This document shows, one piece after another, positions 28,128 through 37,500 of a DNA stretch of 64,000 nucleotides. A program made the position numbers and the translations under genes. A model generated the notes under the pieces. It saw only the letters and a program-made list of their open reading frames with translations, was not told the origin of the DNA and did no database searches. Position 1 is the stretch's first letter, and each line of letters starts with the position of its first letter. Origin of the DNA: Shinella lacus (GTDB lineage: Bacteria > Pseudomonadota > Alphaproteobacteria > Rhizobiales > Rhizobiaceae); the NCBI RefSeq assembly GCF_010994755.1, contig NZ_WHSB02000001.1, positions 124,001 through 188,000 on the forward strand, written 5' to 3'.

Positions 28128-29603
28128 TTGGCCCTGTCACAGACCCTTATCCGGCGGCTGAAGGACCCAAAACCCTTCGAAACCATCGTCACCGCGCCCT
28201 GGCTGGTCAGCCCTGCGAGCGAGCGCACATTCGAGGTCTTTAATCCCTCGACCGGCGAATTGCTGGCGGAACTACCCGACATGGGCGTCGCGGAAACCCG
28301 GGCGGCGATCGACCGCGCCGCCGTCGCCCAGCCCGAATGGGCGGGGCTGACCGCCCGTGACCGCTCCGACATGCTCTGGCGCTGGCACCAGTTGATCGTC
28401 CTGCACACGGATGACCTGGCCGCCATCCTGACGGCCGAGATGGGGAAGCCGCTGGCGGAGGCAAAATCGGAAGTCTCCCACGCCGCCGCCTATCTGCAAT
28501 GGTATGCCGAGGAAGCCAACCGCATCTATGGCGAGACGATCGCGGCGCCGTCGCTGGACCGTCGCATGCTGGTCATCAAGCAGCCGATCGGCGTGGTCGG
28601 CGCGATCACGCCGTGGAATTTCCCGGCCTCCATGGTGGCCCGCAAGATTTCGCCGGCGCTCGCGGCCGGCTGCGCGGTCGTGCTGAAGCCCGCGGAGCAG
28701 ACGCCGCTGGTGGCGGGCGCCATGTTCGCGCTCGCCCATGAGGCGGGCTTTCCGCCGGGCGTGGTCAACCTCATCTACGCCTCGGAAGGCGATGCGGTCG
28801 GCCGCGAACTCTGCACCCACCCGGCCGTGCGCAAGATCAGCTTCACCGGCTCCACCGAGGTCGGCCGCCTACTCATGCGGCAATGTTCCGACCAGGTGAA
28901 GAAGCTCAGCCTGGAGCTCGGCGGCAACGCGCCCTTCATCGTCTTCGACGACGCGGATGTCGATGCGGCCGTGGACGGCGCGATCCAGGCAAAATTCCGC
29001 AATGCCGGCCAGACCTGCGTCTCGGCGAACCGCCTCTATGTGCAATCCGGCGTCCATGACGAATTCGCCCGCAAATTCATCGAGCGGGTGCAGACGCTCT
29101 CGGTCGGCGACGGCTTTCAGCCCGACGTCGCGATCGGCCCGCTCATCGACACGCGCGCGCTCGCCAAGATCGAGGGCCATGTCGCCGATGCGCTCGACAA
29201 GGGCGGCAGCGTGCGCTGCGGCGGCCGGCGAATCGACGGCGACGGCACGTTCTTCGCGCCGACGGTGCTCACCGGCATCACCCGCGACATGCGCGTGGCG
29301 CAGGAGGAAACCTTCGGGCCGCTCGCCCCCATCATCCGCTTCGACGATGCCACCCAGGTGGTGCGCGAAGCCAACGACACGATCTACGGCCTCGCCGCCT
29401 ATTTCTATGCGTCCAACCTCAGCCGGGTCTGGCGGGTCGCGGAAGCCCTAGAATACGGCATGGTCGGCATCAATACCGGCCGCATGTCCTCCGAGGCGGC
29501 GCCCTTCGGCGGCATGAAACAATCCGGCATGGGCCGCGAAGGTTCGCGCCACGGACTGGAGGACTATCTGGAGATGAAATATCTCTGTATGGGCGGCATC
29601 TGA
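28128..29603 (+). CDS. NAD(P)-dependent succinate-semialdehyde-type dehydrogenase (GabD-like)
   Basis: 491-residue aldehyde dehydrogenase closest in motif content to succinate-semialdehyde dehydrogenase. TPWNFPASMV, LKPAEQTPL, FTGSTEVGR, LELGGNAPFIVF (catalytic Glu) and FRNAGQTCVSANR (catalytic Cys) are seen, ending in GMGREGSRHGLEDYLEMKY. It would oxidise succinate semialdehyde to succinate or a similar omega-semialdehyde. The TTG at 28128 is chosen because GAGAGGAG lies 7 bases upstream; an open frame further upstream crosses the end of btaB and is not coding. It lies between btaAB and the phosphatase with no visible functional link. Confidence 0.83.
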   Translation: MALSQTLIRRLKDPKPFETIVTAPWLVSPASERTFEVFNPSTGELLAELPDMGVAETRAAIDRAAVAQPEWAGLTARDRSDMLWRWHQLIVLHTDDLAAILTAEMGKPLAEAKSEVSHAAAYLQWYAEEANRIYGETIAAPSLDRRMLVIKQPIGVVGAITPWNFPASMVARKISPALAAGCAVVLKPAEQTPLVAGAMFALAHEAGFPPGVVNLIYASEGDAVGRELCTHPAVRKISFTGSTEVGRLLMRQCSDQVKKLSLELGGNAPFIVFDDADVDAAVDGAIQAKFRNAGQTCVSANRLYVQSGVHDEFARKFIERVQTLSVGDGFQPDVAIGPLIDTRALAKIEGHVADALDKGGSVRCGGRRIDGDGTFFAPTVLTGITRDMRVAQEETFGPLAPIIRFDDATQVVREANDTIYGLAAYFYASNLSRVWRVAEALEYGMVGINTGRMSSEAAPFGGMKQSGMGREGSRHGLEDYLEMKYLCMGGI

Positions 29604-29641
29604 GCGGCGGCGTGTGACGAGGTAAGGGGTTTAGGACGGCT

Positions 29642-29659
29642 CGGTAATACGCGTGTCAT
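29642..29659 (+). promoter_or_regulatory. Weak candidate PHO box upstream of alkaline phosphatase
   Basis: CGGTAAT (29642-29648) and GTGTCAT (29653-29659) are spaced by 11 bases and match the PhoB half-site CTGTCAT at 5/7 and 6/7. The second half shares the context GCGTGTCATG with the btaA site. It lies 52 bases before the phosphatase ATG. Confidence 0.4.
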
Positions 29660-29710
29660 GTGAGTTTCCTATGCGGAGGAGGTAACACACCGCTCAAGAG
29701 AGGCTCTCCC

Positions 29711-31465
29711 ATGCGCAAACTCATCCTCGCCCTGGCATCGGCTACGGTCCTCGCCGGCGCCGCCAATGCCGCGACCGTCTACCCGATCGATCGCGCCACC
29801 ATCCTCGTCGGCTCCCCGTTCGACTTCAAGGTCGAGTTCGACGCCGTCGTGAAGCCGGAAGATGTGAAGGTCACCGTCAACGGCCAGGACTACGAGGCCG
29901 TCTTCGGCAAGAAGGCTGAATTCGTCGCGGAAGAAAAGGGCGCCGAGGACATGGTTCTGGGCTCCGCGCTGACGCTGCGCGGCCTGACGATCGCCACCGC
30001 CGGCGACTACAAGGTCGAAGTCACGGCCGGCAGCGAGACCAAGTCGGTCAACTGGGACGTTTACGGCACCGCTACCGAGGCGAAGGCCAAAAACATCATC
30101 TTCCTGGTCGCCGACGGCCTGTCCGTCGCCCACCGGACAGGTGCCCGCATCATGTCCAAGGGCATGACCGAGGGCAAGGCAAACGGCCGCCTCGCCATGG
30201 ATGACATCCCGCCGGTCGCCTTCATCGGCACGTCCTCGACGCACTCGATCGCCACCGACAGCGCCAACACCATGTCGGCCTACATGACCGGCCACAAGTC
30301 GCGCGTCAACGCGCTCGGCGTCTATGCCGACCGCACACCGGCAAGCCTGGACGACCCGAAGGTCGAGACGATCGCCGAGGCGCTCCGCCGCACGACTACG
30401 AAGTCAATCGGCATCGTCACCACCTCGGAAGTCGAAGACGCGACGCCGGCCGCCGTCGTCTCGCACACCCGCAAGCGCGCCGACAAGGAACAGATCGTCG
30501 GCATGCTGTTCGACGTCAAGCCCGACGTGCTGTTCGGCGGCGGCTCGGTCTATTTCCTCGGCAAGGACACGCCCGGCTCCAAGCGCAAGGACGACAAGGA
30601 CTATATCGCTGAATTCAAGAATGCCGGTTACGCGCTTGCAACCGACAAGACGGAACTCGCTGCCCTCAGCGGTTCGAACCAGGATAAGCTGCTCGGTCTT
30701 TTCCATACCGCTAACCTGGACGTGACGCTCGACCGTGAATTCCTCAAGAAAGGCACCGTCGACAAGCTCCCGAACCAGCCGGGCCTCGTCGAGATGACCA
30801 AAGTCGCGCTCGACAAGCTGTCGAAGAACCCGGAAGGCTTCTTCCTCGTCGTCGAAGCCGCATCGGTCGACAAGATGAGCCATCCGCTCGACTGGGACCG
30901 CGCACTCGTCGAGACGATCGAATTCGACAAGGCCGTCGGCGTTGCCCGCGAATTCGCAGCCTCCAACCCCGACACGCTGATCGTCGTCACGGGTGACCAC
31001 ACCCACGGCGTCGGCATCATCGGCACGGTCGATGACGAGAAGCCGGGCGATGAAATGCGCCAGAAGGTCGGCACCTATGACGAGGCCGGCTTCCCGAACT
31101 ACGAAGACAAGAACGGCGACGGTTACCCGGATCGCATCGACGTCTCGCGCCGCCTGTTCCTGTCGGCCAACAACGGCCCGGACCACTACGAGACCTTCCG
31201 TCCGAAGCTCGACGGCCCGTTCGTTCCGGCCGTGCAGAACGAGGCGAAGGAATATGTCGCCAACGAAGCCTACAAGGACGTTCCCGGCGCGGTCTTCGTG
31301 CAGGGCAATATCCCGAAGGACGGCGACACCGGCGTGCACGCCGTCGACGACATCGTGCTCCAGGCGATCGGCCCCGGCTCGGAAGGCTTCCGCGGCTACA
31401 TGGAACAGAGCGACGTCTACCGCGTGCTGGTCGACGCTTTCGCCCTCGGCGCGCCGAAGGAATAA
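29711..31465 (+). CDS. Secreted alkaline phosphatase (PhoA superfamily)
   Basis: 584 residues with a clear signal peptide (cleavage near AANA-ATV). A roughly 100-residue Ig-like beta domain (IDRATILVGSPFDF onward) precedes the catalytic domain. Catalytic features are IFLVADGLS (metal Asp), HSIATDSANTM with the nucleophile Ser after Asp, EAASVDKMSHPLDWDRA (metal Glu/Asp/His), VVTGDHTHG (Asp-His) and GVHAVDD (His). It hydrolyses phosphomonoesters in the periplasm or outside, supplying phosphate. It has its own strong terminator. Position beside btaAB suggests a phosphate-starvation role; the N-terminal domain is unusual for PhoA and may bind surface or substrate. Confidence 0.88.
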   Translation: MRKLILALASATVLAGAANAATVYPIDRATILVGSPFDFKVEFDAVVKPEDVKVTVNGQDYEAVFGKKAEFVAEEKGAEDMVLGSALTLRGLTIATAGDYKVEVTAGSETKSVNWDVYGTATEAKAKNIIFLVADGLSVAHRTGARIMSKGMTEGKANGRLAMDDIPPVAFIGTSSTHSIATDSANTMSAYMTGHKSRVNALGVYADRTPASLDDPKVETIAEALRRTTTKSIGIVTTSEVEDATPAAVVSHTRKRADKEQIVGMLFDVKPDVLFGGGSVYFLGKDTPGSKRKDDKDYIAEFKNAGYALATDKTELAALSGSNQDKLLGLFHTANLDVTLDREFLKKGTVDKLPNQPGLVEMTKVALDKLSKNPEGFFLVVEAASVDKMSHPLDWDRALVETIEFDKAVGVAREFAASNPDTLIVVTGDHTHGVGIIGTVDDEKPGDEMRQKVGTYDEAGFPNYEDKNGDGYPDRIDVSRRLFLSANNGPDHYETFRPKLDGPFVPAVQNEAKEYVANEAYKDVPGAVFVQGNIPKDGDTGVHAVDDIVLQAIGPGSEGFRGYMEQSDVYRVLVDAFALGAPKE

Positions 31466-31483
31466 GGGGGCTTCATCCCTTGA

Positions 31484-31512
31484 CGGGCAGGCGGCCTCGC
31501 GCCGCCTGCCCG
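31484..31512 (+). terminator. Terminator after alkaline phosphatase
   Basis: A perfect 12-bp stem CGGGCAGGCGGC / GCCGCCTGCCCG with a CTCGC loop, 18 bases after the phosphatase stop. Few T residues follow, but the stem is very stable. Confidence 0.7.
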
Positions 31513-31540
31513 CATTGCCGTTGACAGAAGGAAGCATGCC

Positions 31541-32005
31541 ATGACGGAAACGCACCCCGCATTTTTCAACAGGCGGCGAATGCTCTGCGCACTGGCGGCC
31601 CTGCCCACTCTCGCCCTCGCGCGTCCGGCCCTCGCCAGCGACACGCTCGGCTTCGGCGAGCTCTACAAGAAATTCGGCATCCTCGGCCTCGAATTCTCCG
31701 ACAAGGTGAAGCGCCTCGCCGGCCAGGAAGTCACCGTCAAGGGCTTCATGGCCCCGCCCCTGAAGGCGGAAGCGGACTTCTTCGTGCTGACGGAAATCCC
31801 GATGTCGCTCTGCCCGTTCTGCTCGTCGGATGCCGACTGGCCGGACAATATCCTCGTCGTCTACCTCGCACGAAAACAGACCTTCGTGCAGTTCAACGCG
31901 CCGATCGAGGCGCAGGGCGTGCTCGAATACGGCTCGTGGATCGATCCGGATACCGGCTTCGTCAGCCAGTTGCGCCTGCGCGAAGCCGCGTTCAACACGG
32001 CATGA
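31541..32005 (+). CDS. Exported CxxC-containing hypothetical protein (DUF3299-like)
   Basis: 154 residues. An N-terminal NRRRMLCALAALPTLALARPALA looks like a signal peptide, possibly Tat-type though not a canonical motif. The mature part resembles small periplasmic DUF3299-type proteins, with a conserved SLCPFCSSDADWP motif whose Cys-Pro-Phe-Cys could bind metal or be redox active, then LEYGSWIDPDTGF. Its stop overlaps the ATPase start (ATGA), so it works with the following ABC transporter. It may be a periplasmic accessory or metal-binding protein; no function is established from sequence. Confidence 0.7.
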   Translation: MTETHPAFFNRRRMLCALAALPTLALARPALASDTLGFGELYKKFGILGLEFSDKVKRLAGQEVTVKGFMAPPLKAEADFFVLTEIPMSLCPFCSSDADWPDNILVVYLARKQTFVQFNAPIEAQGVLEYGSWIDPDTGFVSQLRLREAAFNTA

Positions 32006-32694
32006 GCATGCTTGAACTCGATATTTCCGGCCTGGAGATGCGCTTTCCCGGCCTCGATGCACCGGTGCTGGCGATCGACCGCCTTCACCTTCCCTCCGGC
32101 GGCAGACTTGCGATCACCGGCGCCTCCGGCTCCGGCAAGAGCACGCTGGTCAATGCCGTGACCGGACTTGAAACCGCAACGAGCGGCACCGTTTCCTGGG
32201 GCGGCACGGATATTACCCGCCTGCCGGTCGGGCGCCGCGATGCCTTTCGCGCCGCGCATATCGGTCTCGTCATGCAGGATTTTCACCTTTTTCCGGGGCT
32301 TTCGGCCTTCGAGAACGTCGTGCTGCCGGTCCGGCTTGCCCGCCGCCTCACGCCCGCCGAGCGCGAACGCGCGCTGTTCCTGCTCGAAACGACCGGCATC
32401 GCCCGCCCCGACCAGCATATCGAGACGCTGTCGCGCGGTGAAATGCAGCGTGTCGCGGTCGCCCGCGCGCTTCTGTCGAAGCCTGGCGTGATCGTCGCCG
32501 ACGAGCCGACCGCCAGCCTCGACCGGAAGACCGGCGAAGAGGTGGCCGATCTCCTGGTGCGGCTGTCCCGCGAAGAGAAGGCGACGCTCGTCGTCGTCAC
32601 CCACGATCCGGCGCTGACGGAACGGCTCGACCGGCGCATCGCCCTGGATGGCGGCCGAATCGTCGAAGACAGCGGGGAGAAGCGCGCGGCATGA
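32002..32694 (+). CDS. LolD/MacB-type ABC transporter ATPase
   Basis: 230 residues with Walker A GASGSGKST, Q-loop MQDFHLFPG, signature LSRGEMQRVA, Walker B VIVADEPTAS and switch His in VVTHDP. It belongs to the LolD/MacB/FtsE class that pairs with FtsX-like permeases and usually drives extracytoplasmic movements or export rather than sugar uptake. The ATG at 32002 overlaps the upstream stop; an ATG at 32008 is an alternative. It overlaps the permease by 4 bases. Confidence 0.85.
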   Translation: MSMLELDISGLEMRFPGLDAPVLAIDRLHLPSGGRLAITGASGSGKSTLVNAVTGLETATSGTVSWGGTDITRLPVGRRDAFRAAHIGLVMQDFHLFPGLSAFENVVLPVRLARRLTPAERERALFLLETTGIARPDQHIETLSRGEMQRVAVARALLSKPGVIVADEPTASLDRKTGEEVADLLVRLSREEKATLVVVTHDPALTERLDRRIALDGGRIVEDSGEKRAA

Positions 32695-33956
32695 TGAACT
32701 TCATTCTCGCGGATCTCCGCCGCTTCAAGGGCGGTGCGCTTGCGGTCATCGTCCTGATCGCGCTTTCCGTGGCGCTCAGCGTCACCGTCACGTTGCAGGA
32801 ACGCGCCGTGCGGCTCGGCAGCGCGCGTGCGGCGGAAAAGTTCGACCTCCTCGTCGGCGCCGCCGGCAGCGAGACGCAGCTTGCGCTTTCCGCCGTCTTC
32901 CTCCAGCCCTCGCCCTTGCCGCTGATGTCGGGCGCGGTGCTGGCGAAGCTTGCCGCAGATCCACGCGTAGACTTCGCCGCTCCCGTCGGCTTCGGCGATT
33001 CCGAGGCGGGCCACCCGGTCGTGGGCACGACGACGGCGCTGATCTCCGCGCTTTCGCCGAAACTCGCGGAAGGTGTGCTCTTTGCCAGGCTCGGCGATGC
33101 GGTGGTCGGTTCGGACGTGCCGAAGCAGCTTGGCGCCGAGATCAAGCCGATGCACGGCCTTGCCGATATCGCCGGCGAGACCCATACCGAGATCGTCTAC
33201 AAGGTGAGCGGCCGCATGGCGCCGACGGGCACCGCCTGGGATCGCGCGATCCTCGTGCCGATCCGCGCTGTCTGGCAATTGCACGGCATGACGGGCGGGC
33301 ACGACCATGATCACGACCACGCCGGCGAGACGCCGGAGGCCGCCGCCGCGGAAGAGCACGATCACGAGCATGCGCCTGTCGACGCCGATGCCGCCATCGA
33401 CGAGCAGTTCGAGGCCGAGACGCCAGGCCTTCCCGCCGTGCTCGTCAAGCCGAAGACGATCGCCGACGCCTATCGCCTGCGCCAGGAATATCGCGGCGAG
33501 ACGACGCTCGCCGTCTTCCCCGCCGAGGTGCTGACGCGCCTCTACGCCACGCTCGGCGATGCGCGCAGCTTGCTTCTCGCAATCGCCATAGGCACGCAGG
33601 TCATCGTCATCGCGGCCATCCTGCTCGTCACGATCATGCATGTCGGCGCGCGCCAGCGGCAGATCGGCGCGCTCAGGGCTTTTGGCGCGCCGCGGCGCTC
33701 GGTGGTGGCCATCGTCTGGGGCGAACTGCTCCTGCTGTTCCTCGCCGGCTTCGTGCTGGGCGTCCTCATCGGCTATGCCGGCGCGCAGCTCATCTCTGCT
33801 TCGCTGACAGCCACGACCGCCGTGCGCATGCCCGTGGAATTCGCGCGCGAGGATATGTCGCTCGCGGTCTGGTTCGTCGTGCTGGCGATGCTGGTCTCCA
33901 TCCTGCCGGCGCTCCTGACGCTGCGGCTCAGCCCGGCAAGGGCGCTCAAAGCCTGA
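32691..33956 (+). CDS. FtsX/MacB-like ABC permease with histidine-rich periplasmic insert
   Basis: 421 residues with an N-terminal transmembrane helix (about 14-34), a large extracytoplasmic domain (about 40-285) and three C-terminal helices (about 295-320, 345-372, 390-410), the MacB/FtsX layout. Unusual is a segment near 200-230 with GHDHDHDH and EEHDHEH clusters, which should bind zinc, copper or nickel. The ATPase and the exported Cys protein are upstream in the same operon. The insert suggests metal-linked transport or sensing; the gene product's cargo is unknown. Confidence 0.82.
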   Translation: MMNFILADLRRFKGGALAVIVLIALSVALSVTVTLQERAVRLGSARAAEKFDLLVGAAGSETQLALSAVFLQPSPLPLMSGAVLAKLAADPRVDFAAPVGFGDSEAGHPVVGTTTALISALSPKLAEGVLFARLGDAVVGSDVPKQLGAEIKPMHGLADIAGETHTEIVYKVSGRMAPTGTAWDRAILVPIRAVWQLHGMTGGHDHDHDHAGETPEAAAAEEHDHEHAPVDADAAIDEQFEAETPGLPAVLVKPKTIADAYRLRQEYRGETTLAVFPAEVLTRLYATLGDARSLLLAIAIGTQVIVIAAILLVTIMHVGARQRQIGALRAFGAPRRSVVAIVWGELLLLFLAGFVLGVLIGYAGAQLISASLTATTAVRMPVEFAREDMSLAVWFVVLAMLVSILPALLTLRLSPARALKA

Positions 33957-34236
33957 CGCGACGCCGAAGCCACGGAGTTGCAGGCTTTCGCGTCTGACGT
34001 GCACCCTATTCCGCACCGAAGACTGCGGCGCCATCGCGCAACGCCTGCCCGCCTCGTCTTGGGGCAAGGTCGCGCCGCACGATCCCTATTCGAGACAATT
34101 TTAATAAAAACGGCAGGCTTCCGTTCATCCTTCGCGCACCCTGTCGCCGCCCGCAATCGACGGTAGGTGGGACGTTCGCGATGGCGGGGTAATTTGGCGC
34201 CGCTCCATGACGGAGCAGCGATTCGAGGTACCATTC

Positions 34237-34512
34237 ATGCCAATGCAGACAACCCAACGTCTGACCAACGACCCGACACCCACCCAGCGTCTCGCACGCG
34301 CCATCAAGGACATCGACCGGCGGCTCGACTGGGTTCACCTGAACAACCAGCCGGTGCCGATCAACGCCTATCGCGCCCGGCGCATCCTGCACGAAGCGCT
34401 CGCGCGCTGCCGCGAACGCACCGTCATTCTCCCGCCAGCCGGTGACGGGAGATACCGACGACCGGATGCAATGCGCCCCAAGCCGTATCCGGTCGCGCGG
34501 GGACCCGGTTGA
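34237..34512 (+). CDS. Small hypothetical protein
   Basis: 91 residues, basic, with a predicted helical core (TQRLARAIKDIDRRL, YRARRILHEALARCRER) and a Pro/Arg-rich tail. No family is recognised. The ATG at 34237 is preferred to one at 34207 because GAGG stands 8 bases upstream of it. Codon use is similar to that of the neighbours. It is isolated, between the ABC permease and the convergent CHAT gene; the 280 bases before it hold no other convincing gene. Confidence 0.45.
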   Translation: MPMQTTQRLTNDPTPTQRLARAIKDIDRRLDWVHLNNQPVPINAYRARRILHEALARCRERTVILPPAGDGRYRRPDAMRPKPYPVARGPG

Positions 34513-34553
34513 GCGATACGAGGCGCTCCCGGGTCTTCTCCGCTACAAAGGCC

Positions 34554-37500
34554 TCAGTTCTCGAACAGCACGAAGGCGGCCCAGACGAGCGGGTCGCGCG
34601 CCGTCGGAATTTTCCCGTCGATGGCGTCGCGCCGCGTGTTGCGCAGCGCCTCCGCAAATGTCTGCCCGCCTTTCAGATGCTCGTAGTAGCGCACCATGAA
34701 ATCCGCCGTCCCATCATCGGCGACGGGCCAGAGCGTCAGCAGCGCGCGTTTCGCCCCGGCAAGACTTGCAGCCGTCGGCAGGCCGCGCACGCCGCCGACA
34801 AAAGCCTCGTCGCCGCGGCCCGTCTCGCAGGCCGAGAGCACCAGCAGGTCGAGGCCGGTCAGGTCCCAGCCCATCAGCTCGAAGGCGTAGAGCCGGCCGT
34901 CCTTTTCGTCGCGGCGCATGGCGCGCTCGTCCCCGGAGCGCGCGAGGATGACCTCGCTTTGCCAAAGCGTATCGACATTGCTGGCGCCGCCGTTCTTCGG
35001 GCTGCCGTAGGCGCCATGCGTGGCGAGATGGGCGAGCGTCGCGCCCTTCATGCGCTCGCGAAGCGCGCCTTCGCTCACCTCCGCCCCGGTCATGGTTTCG
35101 ATCTTGAGGCCGGGGCCGCCGAGGACCTTGCCGATTGCTTCCACCTCGCGCAGCGTGCCCGGCAGCGGCATGGCGCCCGCCTCCTCGCCCTTCGCATAGT
35201 CGATGCCGCCGGCCAGCACGACGGTGCCTTCCGCGGGCAGCGCGCGGTCCTCGACGGCGCGGTAGAGCGCTTCCGGCTCCGTCAGCAGCCGCAGGGTGAA
35301 ACGTTCTTCCAAAAGCTTGCCGGCAGGGTCTTCCAGTAGCGAGAAGGGCAAGGCGAACAATTGCCCGTCCGGTACGATGAACACCGTTTTCGCGCTGCCT
35401 ATGTCGCCTTCGACGGGTGCGATCAGCCGGTCGTAGAGCCGCGCGAATTCGCGCCTGCTCGCCTCAACGAGCAGTCCGCGTCCGTCGCCACCGCTGCGAT
35501 CACGCGTCTGGAGCGCCGCGACGACCTCCTGGCCGCTTGACAGCACCTGTCGCGGATCGCCGAGCGCGCGCAGCACCGGCGCCGCACCGCCACGCCAGAC
35601 GATGGCATAGAGCCTGGAATCCTCGATAGGATCGGCGCTTTCACGGTCCACCTTCCATTTGCGGGTCACGAAATATTGCACGAGGGCTTGGTCCTTGCCG
35701 AGCAGCTCTCCTGGCGTCGGCAGCTTTTGGTTCAGGAGCTTTTCACGGTCCAGCTGATAGCGTCCGACGATGCGTTCATGCAGTTGCTGTTCCAGCGCCT
35801 TGGTGTCCGACAGATAGGCATAGGCGAGATCCTGCTCGACATCGGCGGCGAAGATCTCGCGGGCAATGCGCGACAGGCGCGTGATGCGGTCGAGCAGGCG
35901 GGCGGTCTCGGTGTCCCACTTGTCGATCATCCGGCCGAGCTTCAGCACGTTGTCCGCATCCGCCGTGGCGAGCGACGGCCAGCGCCGGGCGGCATCCGCG
36001 AAGGCCGGAACGGCCGCGGCATCCTGTTCGGCAAACCGCGCATAATCGTAGAGCATGCCGTCGGCCATCGCCCGCACCGCCTCGCCGACCTCCCGCCCGC
36101 CGGCGACCGATACCTGGAGATGCACCCAGCGCAGCATCTCCTCGTCGATTCCGGCAAATTCGCTTGCCGCCGTCACCTTGTCCGTGCCGGCCTTCGCCTT
36201 GGCGATCGCGATACGGCCGGCAAAGGCCAGCGGATGGCCCATGCTCATCTCGCCGGCCGCGATGCTGAAGGCCTGCTGCAAGTGCTTGATCCGCCGCGCT
36301 GCATCGCCTCCTTTGGCAACGTGATCCGCCATCAGGTAGGCCGCCTTCATGCTGAGGATCGCCGGATAGTTGGAATCGGTGATCATCGCTTCGATGCGCT
36401 TGGCGGCCGCCGCGTCTATCGGCTTTGCGCCCGAAAGAAGGTCGGTGTAGTCGATCCAGGCCTCCATGCCGGCGATCGTCACCGGGTCGCCGAGCGCCTT
36501 GGAAATATCGAGGCAGAGCGCAAAATAGCGGCGCGCTTCGGGGTAGTTGCCGAGATCGAGATAGTTCTGCGCGGTGTTGTTGGCGCTCACCAGCGTGTTG
36601 AAATGGTTCTGGCCGTAATGGCGGGTGCGGTTCTCCAGCACCTTGAGGTCATAGTCCAGCGCGCGCGATGGCGAGCCCATCCCGCGAAGCATGTCCGCAA
36701 GATTGTTGGCGATGCGCCAGGTCACGGTGTCCTCGTCGCCGAGTGTTTTCTGCGCGATCTCGTAATTGCGCCGTTCGAGGTCGATCGCCGTGCCGTACTG
36801 CCCGACGTCGGACAGCGCGGTGGCGAGCTTGTCGGTGGCGTGGATCAGTTCCGGCGATTCCGTGCCGTAGAAGCGCGCATAAAGGTTGGTCGCCATCGTA
36901 TAGAGCGGCACGAAATGTTGCTGGTTATCGGGAACCGCCGTGCGGAACTCCGCATAGGCGAGGTAGAAGTCGGCAAGCTCCTTCACCTCCGCGCGGATCG
37001 CCGCCGTCTGCTCGGCCGCCCGGAACAGGCCCGCCGCGTCGTCGTTGAGCCCGCTTGCCTGAAAGCTGCGTCCGGCCTGCGTATAGTGCCGCAGCGTCAC
37101 GGCATGCAGGTCCGTCTTCGCGGACGCATCGAGTGCTGCGCGCAGCCTCTTGCGGCCATCCTCCAGGCGCCCGGCCTCCAAAAGGCTGTAGGCGGTGCGC
37201 ACCCGCGCGTCGATGTCCTGCTCGCTGTCCTTGCCATGGGCCTTGCGGATGCGCTTCTCGTAGCGCTGCGCCAGTTCGTCCTGCTTGCCCGTCTCCCCGA
37301 GCCGGCCCTTGGCATCCATCAGCAGTGAAATCAGCAGGTTGGCACGGGTATCTTCAACCGGATCGAGCACTTTGAGAAGTGCGCGCATGCGCGGATAATA
37401 TTCGGCGTCGACGCGGGCCGCGTCCCCCATGCGCATGGTGTAATCGGCGGCGGAAACCGCATAGCTCGCCGCAAGCCAGGCCTCTCCCTCGGCCTTGAAT

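Noticed and set aside
34006-34392. A 128-codon minus-strand frame between the ABC permease and CHAT gene
   Set aside because: No ribosome site or family pattern, and it overlaps the better supported plus-strand small gene.
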